A stretch of DNA of 20,222 bases from JAJXSS01 sp964547135 (GCA_964547135.1 CAZJMK010000066.1:1-20222), one strand, 5' to 3'; positions 1-6,810 are shown, counted from the stretch's first letter. Translations and numbers: made by a program. The notes: a model not told the origin generated them from the letters alone.

Positions 1-54
1 GCTCCAAGCTCCAAGCTCCAAGCTCCAAGCTCCAAGCTCCAAGCTCCAAGCTCC
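1..54. repeat. 7-bp tandem repeat (GCTCCAA)n
   Basis: Seven perfect head-to-tail copies of GCTCCAA followed by a partial copy (GCTCC). The array runs off the left edge, so its true length is unknown. It abuts the stop codon of the M48 protease gene, so it lies just 3' of that gene. Other tandem arrays in this window also have 7- or 8-bp units but different sequences. Confidence 0.97.
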
Positions 55-55
55 C

Positions 56-919
56 TCACTTCGCCGAGTGCCTGGCTTTGGGCAGTTTCGCCAGCTCATC
101 CAGCACCATGCGTTTGTAGTTGGCCTCGTCCATCCGATATCGGCTGGTGTCGTTGTAGTCCGGGTAACGCATTTCTATATGCGACATCAAGCGATCGATG
201 CGACTTTGCGGAGCCGGGTGAGTTGATAAAAACTCAGGCGGGCGTCCCCCAGCCGACTCCTCTTCACGAAACATTTCCATCACCCGCACCAGCCCCATCG
301 GGTTGTAGCCCAAGCGGGTCATGTAGCGCACACCCAGTTCATCAGCCTGCATTTCCTGATCGCGTCCGAAGCTCAGCAGGTACAACGAGCCGCCGATCTG
401 CGTGCCCACGCCCATGATTTTCAGCCAATCCTCATCGCTGGTCTGCGCTGCCACGCCCAGCCCGATGAGCACGCCCGACACCACCAGGCGCTGGCTCATC
501 TGCTGGCCCATGTGCTGAGCCGTGACGTGACCGATTTCATGCCCCAGCACGCCCGCCAGTTCCGCTTCGCTTTTGAACTTGGCCAATATGCCACGGGTCA
601 GAAAAATCTTTCCGCCCGGCAGCGCAAAGGCGTTGATCACATTCGAATCCACCACGTGAAATTCCCAAGGCAAACCCGCCCGCTCGCTTTCCCTGGCCAA
701 TTGCTGACCCAGGTTGTTCACGTAGGCCTGTACTGCCGGCGAAGGTATCGGCCCGCCATAGTCGCGCAGAAACTCCGGCTGAGCCTCCGCCCCCAAACGA
801 ATCTCCTGCCCCTCGCTGAACACGTTGAAATTCCGCTGACCCGTGGCTGGGTTCATCTGACAACCCACAAGCATCGCCAGCATCATCGCCGCACAACCCA
901 ACCAAATCGTTAAGCGCAT
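56..919 (-). CDS. M48 family zinc metalloprotease, lipoprotein
   Basis: Predicted envelope metalloprotease of the M48 (Ste24/HtpX-like) clan, 287 aa. The N-terminus is a lipoprotein signal: a hydrophobic stretch at residues 3-18 and a lipobox LVGC with the acylated Cys at 20, so it should be anchored in the outer or inner membrane facing the periplasm. The zinc site is HEIGH at residues 127-131. The third zinc ligand is probably Glu189 in the segment GRDQEMQADELG, typical of the family, and the conserved STHP motif is at 232-235. Length and layout resemble outer-membrane LoiP/YggG-type proteases, which suggests quality control of envelope proteins (inference). The ATG start is supported by a strong Shine-Dalgarno AGGGAGG (plus-strand positions 927-933), 7 nt upstream. 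It appears monocistronic. Confidence 0.93.
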   Translation of the reverse strand: MRLTIWLGCAAMMLAMLVGCQMNPATGQRNFNVFSEGQEIRLGAEAQPEFLRDYGGPIPSPAVQAYVNNLGQQLARESERAGLPWEFHVVDSNVINAFALPGGKIFLTRGILAKFKSEAELAGVLGHEIGHVTAQHMGQQMSQRLVVSGVLIGLGVAAQTSDEDWLKIMGVGTQIGGSLYLLSFGRDQEMQADELGVRYMTRLGYNPMGLVRVMEMFREEESAGGRPPEFLSTHPAPQSRIDRLMSHIEMRYPDYNDTSRYRMDEANYKRMVLDELAKLPKARHSAK

Positions 920-1082
920 CGGTAAGCCTCCCTGTCGGTGTTGTATATCTTACGTGATCCGCGGGCCACAAAGAAAATGAGTTTTGTGGCACCGCCCCGG
1001 GGGCGCCCTCGGCGGTGTGGGTCAAAGGTATTTCACCCAGCCGGGGGCGGCTGGGCCACATCAGACGCAATCTACAAGAATG

Positions 1083-1387
1083 GACGCCGAGGGCTTTAGA
1101 GCGGATTCAATGCAGACGTAGCGGAACAATTTCTGTCCCCTCTCCCTCCGGGAGAGTAGGAGTGCTCGCTGCGCTCACATTAGGGTGAGGGCGTCTGCGG
1201 TGATAATCTATCGAATGCGCTGTATTTCAATCAGCGCCCTCACCCGGCCTCGCCCCCGGGGGGACTCGGCCACCCTCTCCCGGAGGGAGAAGGGGCGCAA
1301 GACGCTACACTTGAACTGAAACCGCTTTAGCCCCGGATTGGTTCCATCAGGCATTGTCAGCCATCCGGCCCTCAAGGGCACGGCGTC
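1083..1387. repeat. 74-bp palindromic repeat (copy 1), split by an inserted element
   Basis: The left part (1083-1098) and right part (1330-1387) together rebuild the element seen whole at 2698-2773 and 19105-19179. The family has outer ends GACGCCG and CGGCGTC and two inner hairpins, GGGCTTTAGCCC-like and GCCCTnAAGGGC-like. Here the first hairpin is interrupted at its central TA by a 229-bp insert, and the TA is present on both sides. The other two copies act as uninterrupted reference sites. Confidence 0.85.
1099..1327. mobile_element. MITE-like non-autonomous element (type 1), 229 bp
   Basis: Flanked by TA on each side (1097-1098 and 1328-1329). The ends form imperfect 15-bp terminal inverted repeats: GAGCGGATTCAATGC on the left and, reading inward from the right, AAGCGGTTTCAGTTC (11 of 15 match). 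Inside are two GC-rich units in inverted orientation (about 1136-1193 and 1228-1297) sharing CTCTCCCTCCGGGAGAG and GGTGAGGGCG. There is no credible coding region, so a transposase would have to act in trans. TA duplication is typical of IS630/Tc1-mariner elements, but that assignment is inference. Confidence 0.72.
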
Positions 1388-1896
1388 AATACCCCCCAAC
1401 CACACGCATAAACCCTACCAACCGCACCAACGTCAAACCTTCACACTCCTTTTTCGTCGTTACCATCCGAACCCATCGACAAACACCCTTGCGATGATTA
1501 ACTTGCGCTACATTCCAGGGGGCCTGATGACCAACCTGGCCGAGCCACGACCCCAAAACGTCAACCAAGGGTTATCGGAGGGTCGTGTCTTTGAATCTAG
1601 GTACATGATAAATATTGACTTACATCAAAATCGAGGCTTGTCCGTCCGATCTAGCGGACGCGCTCCAAAACGGTTGTTGAATTGCAGGCCAATAGGTCGA
1701 TGAACAACCCGGCGACGAAGCAGGCTTGCCCGTGGCAGGCCGATCGGATGCGGACGATCCGATGCCGAGGGATGATTTCGCTCCTGTTCCGGTGAGCAGC
1801 AGCGTGATCAGCCGAGGGTTCGTAGGGTTGGGGGTTGGTGATCTGAACGTCGGACGTTTCAGGTCAACACCAAGGCAAGCTAAGCGGAGATCGTCC
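1388..1896. other. Non-coding gap upstream of the B12-fold gene
   Basis: About 500 bp with no supported gene. Open frames here lack ribosome-binding sites and recognisable protein features. The only structure noted is a perfect 7-bp inverted repeat (ATCGGAT at 1743-1749, ATCCGAT at 1757-1763). It may be a long leader for the following gene. No B12 riboswitch consensus was recognised. Confidence 0.5.
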
Positions 1897-2598
1897 ATGG
1901 CACGCGAAATTTTGATCGAACGTTTTTTCACCGCCCTGATCAGCGGCGAACGGCAGGCCGCCCGCAATGTGGTTGATGAAGTGATTCAAGCCGGTTGTTC
2001 CGCGGAAAAAGTTCTTTCACGTCTCTTCTGGCCCACGCTCGAGCAGATTCAAACCCTGCATCGCAACGATCAACTTTCCAATCTGGCGCACCACTTTGCC
2101 ACCCGCATGATGCGGCAGCTTGTGGATCAGATGCAAATCCGGCTGGCGCAGGCCCCGCGTCGTGACAAAAAAGTGCTCATGGTTTGCGGCCCGGATGAGC
2201 CGGAGGAATTGGCAGCCCAGATGGCAGCCGACCTGCTCGAAGCCGACGGCTACGATGTGCTTTTCGCCGGCGGGGGCATCGCCAATGATGAACTGGTCGC
2301 TCAGCTTGGGGAAATGCAGGCTCATGCGTTGGTGGTCTTTTCCGCCACGCCTGGCAATTTGCCGTTCCTGCGTCTGCTCATTGATCACATGCACGACATC
2401 GGCATCTGCCCGAATTTGCAGATCGTCGTGGGTGGCGGGGTGTTCAACCGTGCGGAAGGTTTGGCGGAGGAAATCGGAGCTGATTTGTGGGCCAAGTCGC
2501 CGGAGGATTTGGTGGAACAGATGAACCAGAACCCCGCGCAACGGATGCAGGATGAACAGCGCACCGTGGGCCGTAAACGCCAGCGCAACGCGGCGTGA
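1897..2598 (+). CDS. B12-binding-fold protein lacking the DxHxxG histidine
   Basis: A 233-aa soluble protein. Residues about 1-85 form a helical region like the cap domain that precedes cobalamin-binding domains (LFWPTLEQIQ, then NLAHHFAT). Residues about 90-210 look like the Rossmann-like B12-binding domain, with a repeating strand/glycine pattern (VLMVCGPD, VLFAGGG, ALVVFSAT, IVVGGGVF). The canonical DxHxxG, whose His ligates cobalt, is replaced by D100-E-P-E-E-L105, so base-off His-on binding is not possible through the usual residue. It may bind another ligand, bind B12 differently, or act as a sensor; no catalytic partner is adjacent. The C-terminal tail (210-233) is polar and basic. The ATG at 1897 was chosen over an upstream in-frame ATG (1726) because GGAGA (1886-1890) precedes it and homology begins there. 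Confidence 0.8.
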   Translation: MAREILIERFFTALISGERQAARNVVDEVIQAGCSAEKVLSRLFWPTLEQIQTLHRNDQLSNLAHHFATRMMRQLVDQMQIRLAQAPRRDKKVLMVCGPDEPEELAAQMAADLLEADGYDVLFAGGGIANDELVAQLGEMQAHALVVFSATPGNLPFLRLLIDHMHDIGICPNLQIVVGGGVFNRAEGLAEEIGADLWAKSPEDLVEQMNQNPAQRMQDEQRTVGRKRQRNAA

Positions 2599-2607
2599 TG
2601 GAAGAAG

Positions 2608-2634
2608 TGGCCAAGTGACCAAGTGGTCAAGTGA
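2608..2634. repeat. 8-bp tandem repeat, AAGTGGYC type
   Basis: Three to four consecutive copies of an 8-bp unit (AAGTGGCC, AAGTGACC, AAGTGGTC and a partial copy) directly after the B12-fold gene. The reverse complement of the same unit recurs at 2826-2855, 5038-5065, 12903-12925 and 15161-15176. Confidence 0.8.
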
Positions 2635-2646
2635 ATGAATTGTTTC

Positions 2647-2675
2647 AACCCACGCCATGATGGTGTGGGTTTTTT
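2647..2675 (+). terminator. Rho-independent terminator of the B12-fold gene
   Basis: A 10-bp stem, AACCCACGCC pairing with GGTGTGGGTT (one G-U wobble), a 5-nt loop and a run of T residues. It lies about 50 bp after the stop codon and is the clearest intrinsic terminator in the window. Confidence 0.9.
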
Positions 2676-2697
2676 ATGGGGTTGTATCAGCAATGAT

Positions 2698-2773
2698 GAC
2701 GCCGTGCCCTTTAGGGCCGGATGTTGTGGGGGTGACAATATACGGCCAATCCGGGGCTAAAGCCCTCGGCGTC
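2698..2773. repeat. 74-76 bp palindromic repeat (copy 2, intact)
   Basis: Begins GACGCCGTGCCCTTTAGGG and ends with the reverse complement of GACGCCGAGGGCTTTAGCC. It has two internal hairpins and GACGCCG/CGGCGTC ends. Its orientation is opposite to copies 1 and 3. It sits between the terminator at 2647-2675 and the 3' end of the HEAT/TPR gene. Confidence 0.88.
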
Positions 2774-2825
2774 ATGGATTGTTGCATGGCATACGTGAAA
2801 TTCAGGCGTTTGAAACAATATCATC

Positions 2826-2855
2826 ACTCGGCCACTCGGCCACTTGACCACTTTA
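2826..2855. repeat. 8-bp tandem repeat, CACTCGGC type
   Basis: Consecutive CACTCGGC, CACTCGGC, CACTTGAC and partial units, just before the stop codon of the HEAT/TPR gene. It is the reverse complement of the array at 2608-2634, so the two arrays bracket the palindromic repeat as inverted copies. Confidence 0.75.
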
Positions 2856-2860
2856 TTCAC

Positions 2861-3595
2861 TCACCGCGTGGCAAAGTGGTCAACGCTGAACATGCCCGAC
2901 GAATCGTTGTCCGATTTGGCGTGACCTTGCAAACGCTGAATCATCTGCGCGATGGCACTCATGCGCGGGTTGATTTCCAACGCCCGTTGGTAGCACGCGA
3001 GCGCCCGGCGAAGCTCGCCCAGTTGCGTGTAACAGTGCCCCATGCCCGCAATCGCTCCGAAATGCACCGGCACCAGCGTGATCGTGCTGCGGCAACAATT
3101 GACCGCCAATTCCCATTCGGTCAGAAAAAAGTGGGCGATGGCACGCTGATTAAACGCCTCGGCAAACATCGGATCAATCCGTGTGGCCTTTTCAAAGCAT
3201 TGCACGGCTGCCTGGTACGACTCCGCCGCCAACATAGCCACGCCTTCGCGGAACGGCTGATGGGCTTTCACATCGCCACTGCGAAACCAGATCGACCACA
3301 ACCCGTGCTCCGCCATCTGATTCACCTGCGGGTCCGGGTCGTGCAGCGCTCCGGTTAAACACGACACCGCACGCATATCGCCGACCAACCCCATCGTCAC
3401 CGCAGCCACTCGACGTACATCTGCATCGGCATTTCGCAACAGTGGGCAAAGTTCACGCGCTTTCCAACGCACCCGCACCGCCTGCGCCAGCGCAGCCGCA
3501 TCCCCGCTGCGCAAGGCCGGCAACGTCACTTCCAAAAACTCTTTGGGATCGACACTAATACCCATTGCTCTAATGCTAGACCTTGGAGCCGTCAT
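2861..3595 (-). CDS. HEAT-like/TPR repeat protein
   Basis: A cytoplasmic scaffold-type protein of about 244 aa. The N-terminal third carries HEAT-like helical pairs (segments ARELCPLLRNADADVRRVAAV and CLTGALHDPDPQVN). The C-terminal half carries about three tetratricopeptide repeats, with typical spacing of Ala/Gly/Tyr and prolines (CFEKATRIDP, YQRALEINP). Such repeats mediate protein-protein contacts; there is no catalytic motif, so the partner is unknown. No signal peptide or membrane segment is seen. The start is uncertain: ATG at 3595 or ATG at 3565, both without a good Shine-Dalgarno sequence. A TTG at 3601 is less likely. It is divergent from the PilZ gene across a 128-bp gap. Confidence 0.83.
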   Translation of the reverse strand: MTAPRSSIRAMGISVDPKEFLEVTLPALRSGDAAALAQAVRVRWKARELCPLLRNADADVRRVAAVTMGLVGDMRAVSCLTGALHDPDPQVNQMAEHGLWSIWFRSGDVKAHQPFREGVAMLAAESYQAAVQCFEKATRIDPMFAEAFNQRAIAHFFLTEWELAVNCCRSTITLVPVHFGAIAGMGHCYTQLGELRRALACYQRALEINPRMSAIAQMIQRLQGHAKSDNDSSGMFSVDHFATR

Positions 3596-3627
3596 AAGCA
3601 ATGTTTACGATGCTATCTGACGATTTT

Positions 3628-3651
3628 CCATAAGTTTATGGATGTTTATGG
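3628..3651. promoter_or_regulatory. Possible operator between the HEAT/TPR and PilZ genes
   Basis: A near-perfect palindrome CCATAAGTTTATGG (3628-3641) is followed by a second GTTTATGG at 3644-3651. The two GTTTATGG copies (3634 and 3644) start exactly 10 bp apart, about one helical turn. The position between divergent genes fits a regulator-binding site. This is pattern-based only. Confidence 0.4.
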
Positions 3652-3723
3652 CGCTCATATATGGAACCAGTCCAACCTTGGGTCTAATCAAGGCACCCCC
3701 TTTGCCCAACCGATAGAAGCGAT

Positions 3724-4083
3724 ATGGAAGTTAAAAACCCATCTGGCACTGCGTCGGAACGTCGGCGTCAAGCACGTCTGACGCTTGCCTATCCTGTCAA
3801 AGTCTGGTGTGTCGAAACCGGGCGTTTTCTGGCGGGGCAAACGCATGATTTGTCGGCTCAAGGGGCGCTGATCGAGGTGCAAAACCCATCGTTGCTGGTG
3901 CCCGGGCAGCGGGTGCGGGTGGGCATTGCCTGGTCAAGCCGTGAGGTGGTGTTGAGCCGGAAACAGATGTTGCCGGGGGTGGTGGTACGCAGCCTGGGGC
4001 ATGGTCAGCAGCAACACGTGGCGGTGAGTTTTGATGCGGCGATGATTTTGCCGACGGATTCACCCGTGGCACAAAGCGCATAA
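3724..4083 (+). CDS. PilZ domain protein, probable c-di-GMP receptor
   Basis: A 119-aa single-domain PilZ protein. Both ligand motifs of the family are present: RxxxR as R14-RQA-R18 near the N-terminus, and D/NxSxxG as D42-L-S-A-Q-G47. These residues bind cyclic di-GMP in characterised PilZ proteins. The remainder is beta-barrel-like (ALIEV, RVRVGIAW, LPGVVVRS, QHVAVSFD). There is no output domain, so it probably acts by binding a partner in motility or surface behaviour. fliS lies nearby in convergent orientation, which fits a motility link. The start ATG has only a weak GAAG upstream; the R-rich motif right after it supports this start. The stop is followed closely by the cloverleaf-like repeat. 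Confidence 0.9.
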   Translation: MEVKNPSGTASERRRQARLTLAYPVKVWCVETGRFLAGQTHDLSAQGALIEVQNPSLLVPGQRVRVGIAWSSREVVLSRKQMLPGVVVRSLGHGQQQHVAVSFDAAMILPTDSPVAQSA

Positions 4084-4091
4084 TAAAATCG

Positions 4092-4198
4092 GGTGGGGCA
4101 GGCGTCTCGCCTGTCAATGAGCCAAAGGCTCATGCTGAACGACCATGGTTGTTCGAAATGGGCTTGCGCCCATTGGCAGGCGGGACGCCCGCCCCACC
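4092..4198. repeat. Cloverleaf-like inverted repeat between pilZ and fliS
   Basis: Outer arms of 28 nt (4092-4119 and 4171-4198) pair with three mismatches and begin GGTGGGGC. Inside are three further stems: ATGAGCC/GGCTCAT (4117-4123/4127-4133), the 18-bp palindrome GAACGACCATGGTTGTTC (4137-4154), and AATGGGC/GCCCATT (4157-4163/4168-4174). The first and third share a few bases with the outer stem. The fold would be one long stem with three side hairpins. It lies between convergent genes, so it may also end transcription from both sides. Confidence 0.85.
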
Positions 4199-4231
4199 AA
4201 TCCTTCCGCGATGAAATAGTTTATAAGTCGT

Positions 4232-4690
4232 TTACGCGCTTTGGGACAGGCTGCTGATGGCGGTCTGCTGCGGCGCGGTGACCTGGGCGTGATCGCCGTT
4301 TCCCTGACCGGGTTGCTCGGCCAATTTGGCCATGAGCATTTTCCAGGTTTGGGTTTCGTATTCCAGCAGTTCGACCGCTTCGCGCACCTTGGCGGGATCG
4401 CGTGACAGGGTGGCTTCGACCAGTTGTTTGTAAATGTAGTTGTACAGGCCGGTGAGCTTGGCGCACAGGTCCGGTGCGACTTCGTGCTTCAAACTGGTGG
4501 ACAGTTCGAGCACGATTTTCTGGGCACGCATCAGGGCGTCAAACGCGGCTTCGTGATCGTTTTTGTCCATGGCGGACAGGGCCTGGCGACCAAAACGCAC
4601 CGCGCCCTCGTACAACATCAGGCGCAATTCCTGCGGACTGGCGGTGAGGATTTTGGTTCGCAAATACGGATTGGGTCCGGTCGGTGGCAT
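4232..4690 (-). CDS. fliS: Flagellar export chaperone FliS
   Basis: A cytoplasmic chaperone that binds the C-terminus of flagellin, prevents early polymerisation and delivers it to the flagellar export apparatus. At 152 aa it is slightly longer than typical FliS (about 125-135), mainly through a polar tail (125-152). The family signature lies at the N-terminus: NPYLRTKILTASPQELRLMLYEGAVRF, residues 7 to about 33, covers the conserved Tyr, TASP and LMLYEGA elements. Four-helix composition follows. The ATG start is at the family position, although the upstream region has only a weak ribosome-binding site. No flagellin, FliD or FliW gene is adjacent, so it stands apart from a flagellar operon. 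It implies a flagellated life stage. Confidence 0.92.
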   Translation of the reverse strand: MPPTGPNPYLRTKILTASPQELRLMLYEGAVRFGRQALSAMDKNDHEAAFDALMRAQKIVLELSTSLKHEVAPDLCAKLTGLYNYIYKQLVEATLSRDPAKVREAVELLEYETQTWKMLMAKLAEQPGQGNGDHAQVTAPQQTAISSLSQSA

Positions 4691-4772
4691 GGCTCAACTA
4701 CTATCGGCCAAATCCGGGCTTGATCGTGAGTGGAGGCGGAATGGGTACGTTCACAAACAGGTCAAGTACGCG

Positions 4773-4833
4773 AATTTCGAATTTCGAATTTCGGATTTCG
4801 AATTTCGGATTTCGGATTTCGGATTTCGGATTT
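4773..4833. repeat. 7-bp tandem array (RATTTCG)n
   Basis: About 8.7 copies of a 7-bp unit alternating AATTTCG and GATTTCG, located 5' of fliS. The reverse-complement unit recurs at 5005-5030, 9711-9745, 12879-12897 and 15231-15255. Any translated frame gives a repetitive Phe/Arg/Ile pattern that is an artefact. Confidence 0.95.
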
Positions 4834-5065
4834 ATCAAGCCTAGAACGAGGCTGGCAAGCCGAGGGCTTGGGTATTCTGTCTGGTGAATCCGTTGACCAG
4901 TGACTCGGTTAATCGGCCACGGCAGAGACCGTTCTATCCGAGTAACCGACTCACCGACCAACCGATTAACCCCGTGATCAGACGCGACAAGTCGCGGCGC
5001 TAACCAAATCCGAAATCCGAAATTCGAAATCACAGCGCCACTCGACCACTTGGCCACTCGACCAC
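4834..5065. repeat. Composite repeat cassette A
   Basis: Modules in order: reverse copy of the AAGCCGAGG/GGCTTGCC stem element (4834-4877), a GGTTAATCGG-type inverted pair (about 4893-4975), the hairpin module ending GTCGCGGCGCTAAC (4980-5003), a short CGAAATCCGAAAT array (5005-5030), and an 8-bp CACTCGAC/CACTTGGC tandem (5038-5065). With the array at 4773-4833 it fills the 476-bp gap between fliS and the oxidoreductase. No gene is seen. Confidence 0.82.
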
Positions 5066-5166
5066 TACTACTCTTATTGGTTTGCCGGTACAATTTCACC
5101 CTAAGTCGGCGCGGCTGGGCCACTGTGCCCAATTCCGTCGTCGTAGTCCAACCCGGAACAATTTCC

Positions 5167-6330
5167 ATGGCACGCAGGCATCGCATCGGCGTCATCGGCT
5201 TTGGCCGAATGGGGCGCGGCTTCGTCGAAGAAATGCTCAAAAGCGACGTGTGGGATGTCGTCTATATCTGCGACGGCTGGGAACCCTCCCGCACCGCTGC
5301 CCGGCGCATGGCCCCGCACGCCAAGGTCATCGACGACCCGAATATCATTTTTCAAGACAAATCGCTCACCGTCGCAGGCATTTTCACGCTTGCGGATGTG
5401 CGCCCTGATTTGATTCATCGTGCCCTGCGCGCCAAGCTGCACATCATCGCGGAAAAACCCCTCGCCGCCGACCCGCAGACCGAATGGAAACTGGTCAAGG
5501 AAATTGAAGCCGGCGACCGACTCGTGGCGGTCAACATTTTCAATCGCAATGCCTGGTATCACAAGGACATCATCGACTTCATCAAGTCCGGCGAAATGGG
5601 CCAGCTTGGCATCGTCCGCGTTTGTCACATGACGCCCGGTCACATGCCGACGGAAGGGCACGACCCGGAAGGTCCGCCGTTTCATGATTGCGGGATGCAC
5701 TATGTCGATGTCGCCCGCTGGTACGCCGACAGCGAATACGCCGGTTGGCACGCCCAGGGTCTGCGCATGTGGAATTACAAGGACCCCTGGTGGGTGCAAG
5801 TGCATGGCACGTTCCAGAATGGCGTGGTCTTCGACATCACGCAGGGCTTTGTTTACGGCCACCTGGCGCAACAGAAAACCCACAACTGCTACGTTGATGT
5901 CATCGGCAGTCAGGGCGTCGCGCGCATGCGTCATGATTTCAAAAACGCCACCGTCGAACTGCATGGCGTGAATCAGACCATTCACAAAACCGCGCCGTTT
6001 GGCGACAAAAAATTGGATGTGATGATCAACGTGTTCGCCAAATCGCTGATCGCGGGCAAAAACCTGGGCTTCCCCGTGGCACGCGATTCGGTGATTGCGT
6101 CACAGGTGTCGTGGGCGATGCTGGAGGATGCGGTGAAGAACAATCCGCCGAGCATTGGTACGCCGGAAGAGATGCAGGCGATTTTGGAACATCGGCGCAA
6201 TTTGCGGAATGGGTATGGTCTGCCGGTGCGTGCGGAGGAACAGGCCTGCGGCAAATCGCACCCGGCCTCCTGCGGGGAAGAATTGTGCATGTTGCCGAGG
6301 CTGCCCAAGCGCGTCGATGCGTGTGCGTGA
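5167..6330 (+). CDS. Gfo/Idh/MocA family oxidoreductase
   Basis: A 387-aa predicted NAD(P)-dependent dehydrogenase, probably acting on a sugar, inositol or related polyol. The N-terminal Rossmann fold has the dinucleotide motif G11-F-G13-RM-G16. The family EKP motif is E96-K97-P98, whose Lys is catalytic in characterised members. The C-terminal alpha/beta domain includes the DCGMHYVDVARW segment (174-185), where His178 occupies the expected active-site region. No signal peptide. The ATG at 5167 was chosen because the Rossmann strand begins at once and GGAA lies upstream; the longer in-frame start at 5050 would read through repeats. A Cys-bearing tail after about residue 355 is unusual. Substrate cannot be named from sequence. 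Confidence 0.92.
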   Translation: MARRHRIGVIGFGRMGRGFVEEMLKSDVWDVVYICDGWEPSRTAARRMAPHAKVIDDPNIIFQDKSLTVAGIFTLADVRPDLIHRALRAKLHIIAEKPLAADPQTEWKLVKEIEAGDRLVAVNIFNRNAWYHKDIIDFIKSGEMGQLGIVRVCHMTPGHMPTEGHDPEGPPFHDCGMHYVDVARWYADSEYAGWHAQGLRMWNYKDPWWVQVHGTFQNGVVFDITQGFVYGHLAQQKTHNCYVDVIGSQGVARMRHDFKNATVELHGVNQTIHKTAPFGDKKLDVMINVFAKSLIAGKNLGFPVARDSVIASQVSWAMLEDAVKNNPPSIGTPEEMQAILEHRRNLRNGYGLPVRAEEQACGKSHPASCGEELCMLPRLPKRVDACA

Positions 6331-6360
6331 GGGGTGGGCGCGTCAGGCAATCGAATCATT

Positions 6361-6478
6361 CAGAGCCGCGAACGGCAGTGAGCGGTTCTTGGTTGAACAA
6401 AGAACCACTCGCTTCCGCTCGTGGCTCTGATCTGCACCGATGTCCGCTCGTGGCTCTGAGCAACATCGGTATCCGCTA
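6361..6478. repeat. GAGCC-type inverted repeat, copy 1
   Basis: A long imperfect stem: left arm 6361-6390, right arm 6400-6429, ending in GTGGCTCTG. The right-end segment is then duplicated (TCCGCTCGTGGCTCTGA again at about 6443-6459). It lies 30 bp after the oxidoreductase stop. A related copy follows pgk at 11694-11757, so it may act in transcript ends or mRNA stability. No U-tract is present. Confidence 0.82.
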
Positions 6479-6488
6479 AAATGAAAGC

Positions 6489-6797
6489 ATGATTGCCAGG
6501 CTGGAACAACATCGTCAGGCCATTGCCGACCTTTGCGCCAAGTACCGGGTGCAACGGTTGGAGGTGTTCGGTTCCGCCGTCACCGACCGATTTGATCCGG
6601 CTCACAGTGACATTGATTTTTTCTACGAACTGGCGGACCCGCAATCCCCCGGCCTGGCGGATCGCTTCTTCGGCCTGTGTGAAGACCTTGAAAAGCTGTT
6701 GGGCTGCCCCGTGGAACTGATCAGCTCGCGCGATGTACACAACCCTTATTTATTGCAGATCGCCAACCGAACCCGAGTGACGCTGTATGCCGCCTGA
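6489..6797 (+). CDS. Minimal nucleotidyltransferase (MNT/MntA-like)
   Basis: A 102-aa single-domain protein of the polymerase-beta-like nucleotidyltransferase superfamily. The hallmark G28-S29 followed by S40-D41-I-D43-F is present; Asp41 and Asp43 would bind Mg-NTP, and Glu76 in PVELI is at the position of the third carboxylate. In characterised pairs, MntA-type enzymes AMPylate and inactivate a HEPN-family RNase toxin encoded beside them. No HEPN gene is visible on either side: upstream are repeats and downstream is a convergent VapBC-like pair. It is therefore either a solitary antitoxin remnant or works on a distant target. The ATG is preceded by a weak GAAAG. The stop codon is 13 bp from the stop of the convergent toxin gene. 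Confidence 0.86.
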   Translation: MIARLEQHRQAIADLCAKYRVQRLEVFGSAVTDRFDPAHSDIDFFYELADPQSPGLADRFFGLCEDLEKLLGCPVELISSRDVHNPYLLQIANRTRVTLYAA

Positions 6798-6810
6798 AAG
6801 TGCCGTTGTG

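Noticed and set aside
1338..1703. 121-codon plus-strand frame after the first repeat
   Set aside because: It starts within the repeat, has no ribosome-binding site and shows no protein-like pattern.
1388..1896. Possible cobalamin riboswitch before the B12-fold gene
   Set aside because: The leader is long, but no B12-box-like consensus could be found by eye; only a short hairpin is present.
4773..4833. Possible CRISPR array
   Set aside because: The units are 7 bp with no spacers, and no cas genes are in the window; the other arrays fail for the same reason.
4684..4887. Open frames rich in Phe-Arg-Ile-Ser over the tandem array
   Set aside because: They are translations of the 7-bp RATTTCG repeat and cannot be distinguished from noise.
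5101..5985. Long open frame on the minus strand opposite the oxidoreductase
   Set aside because: Antisense shadow of a well-supported Gfo/Idh/MocA gene; it runs into repeat DNA.
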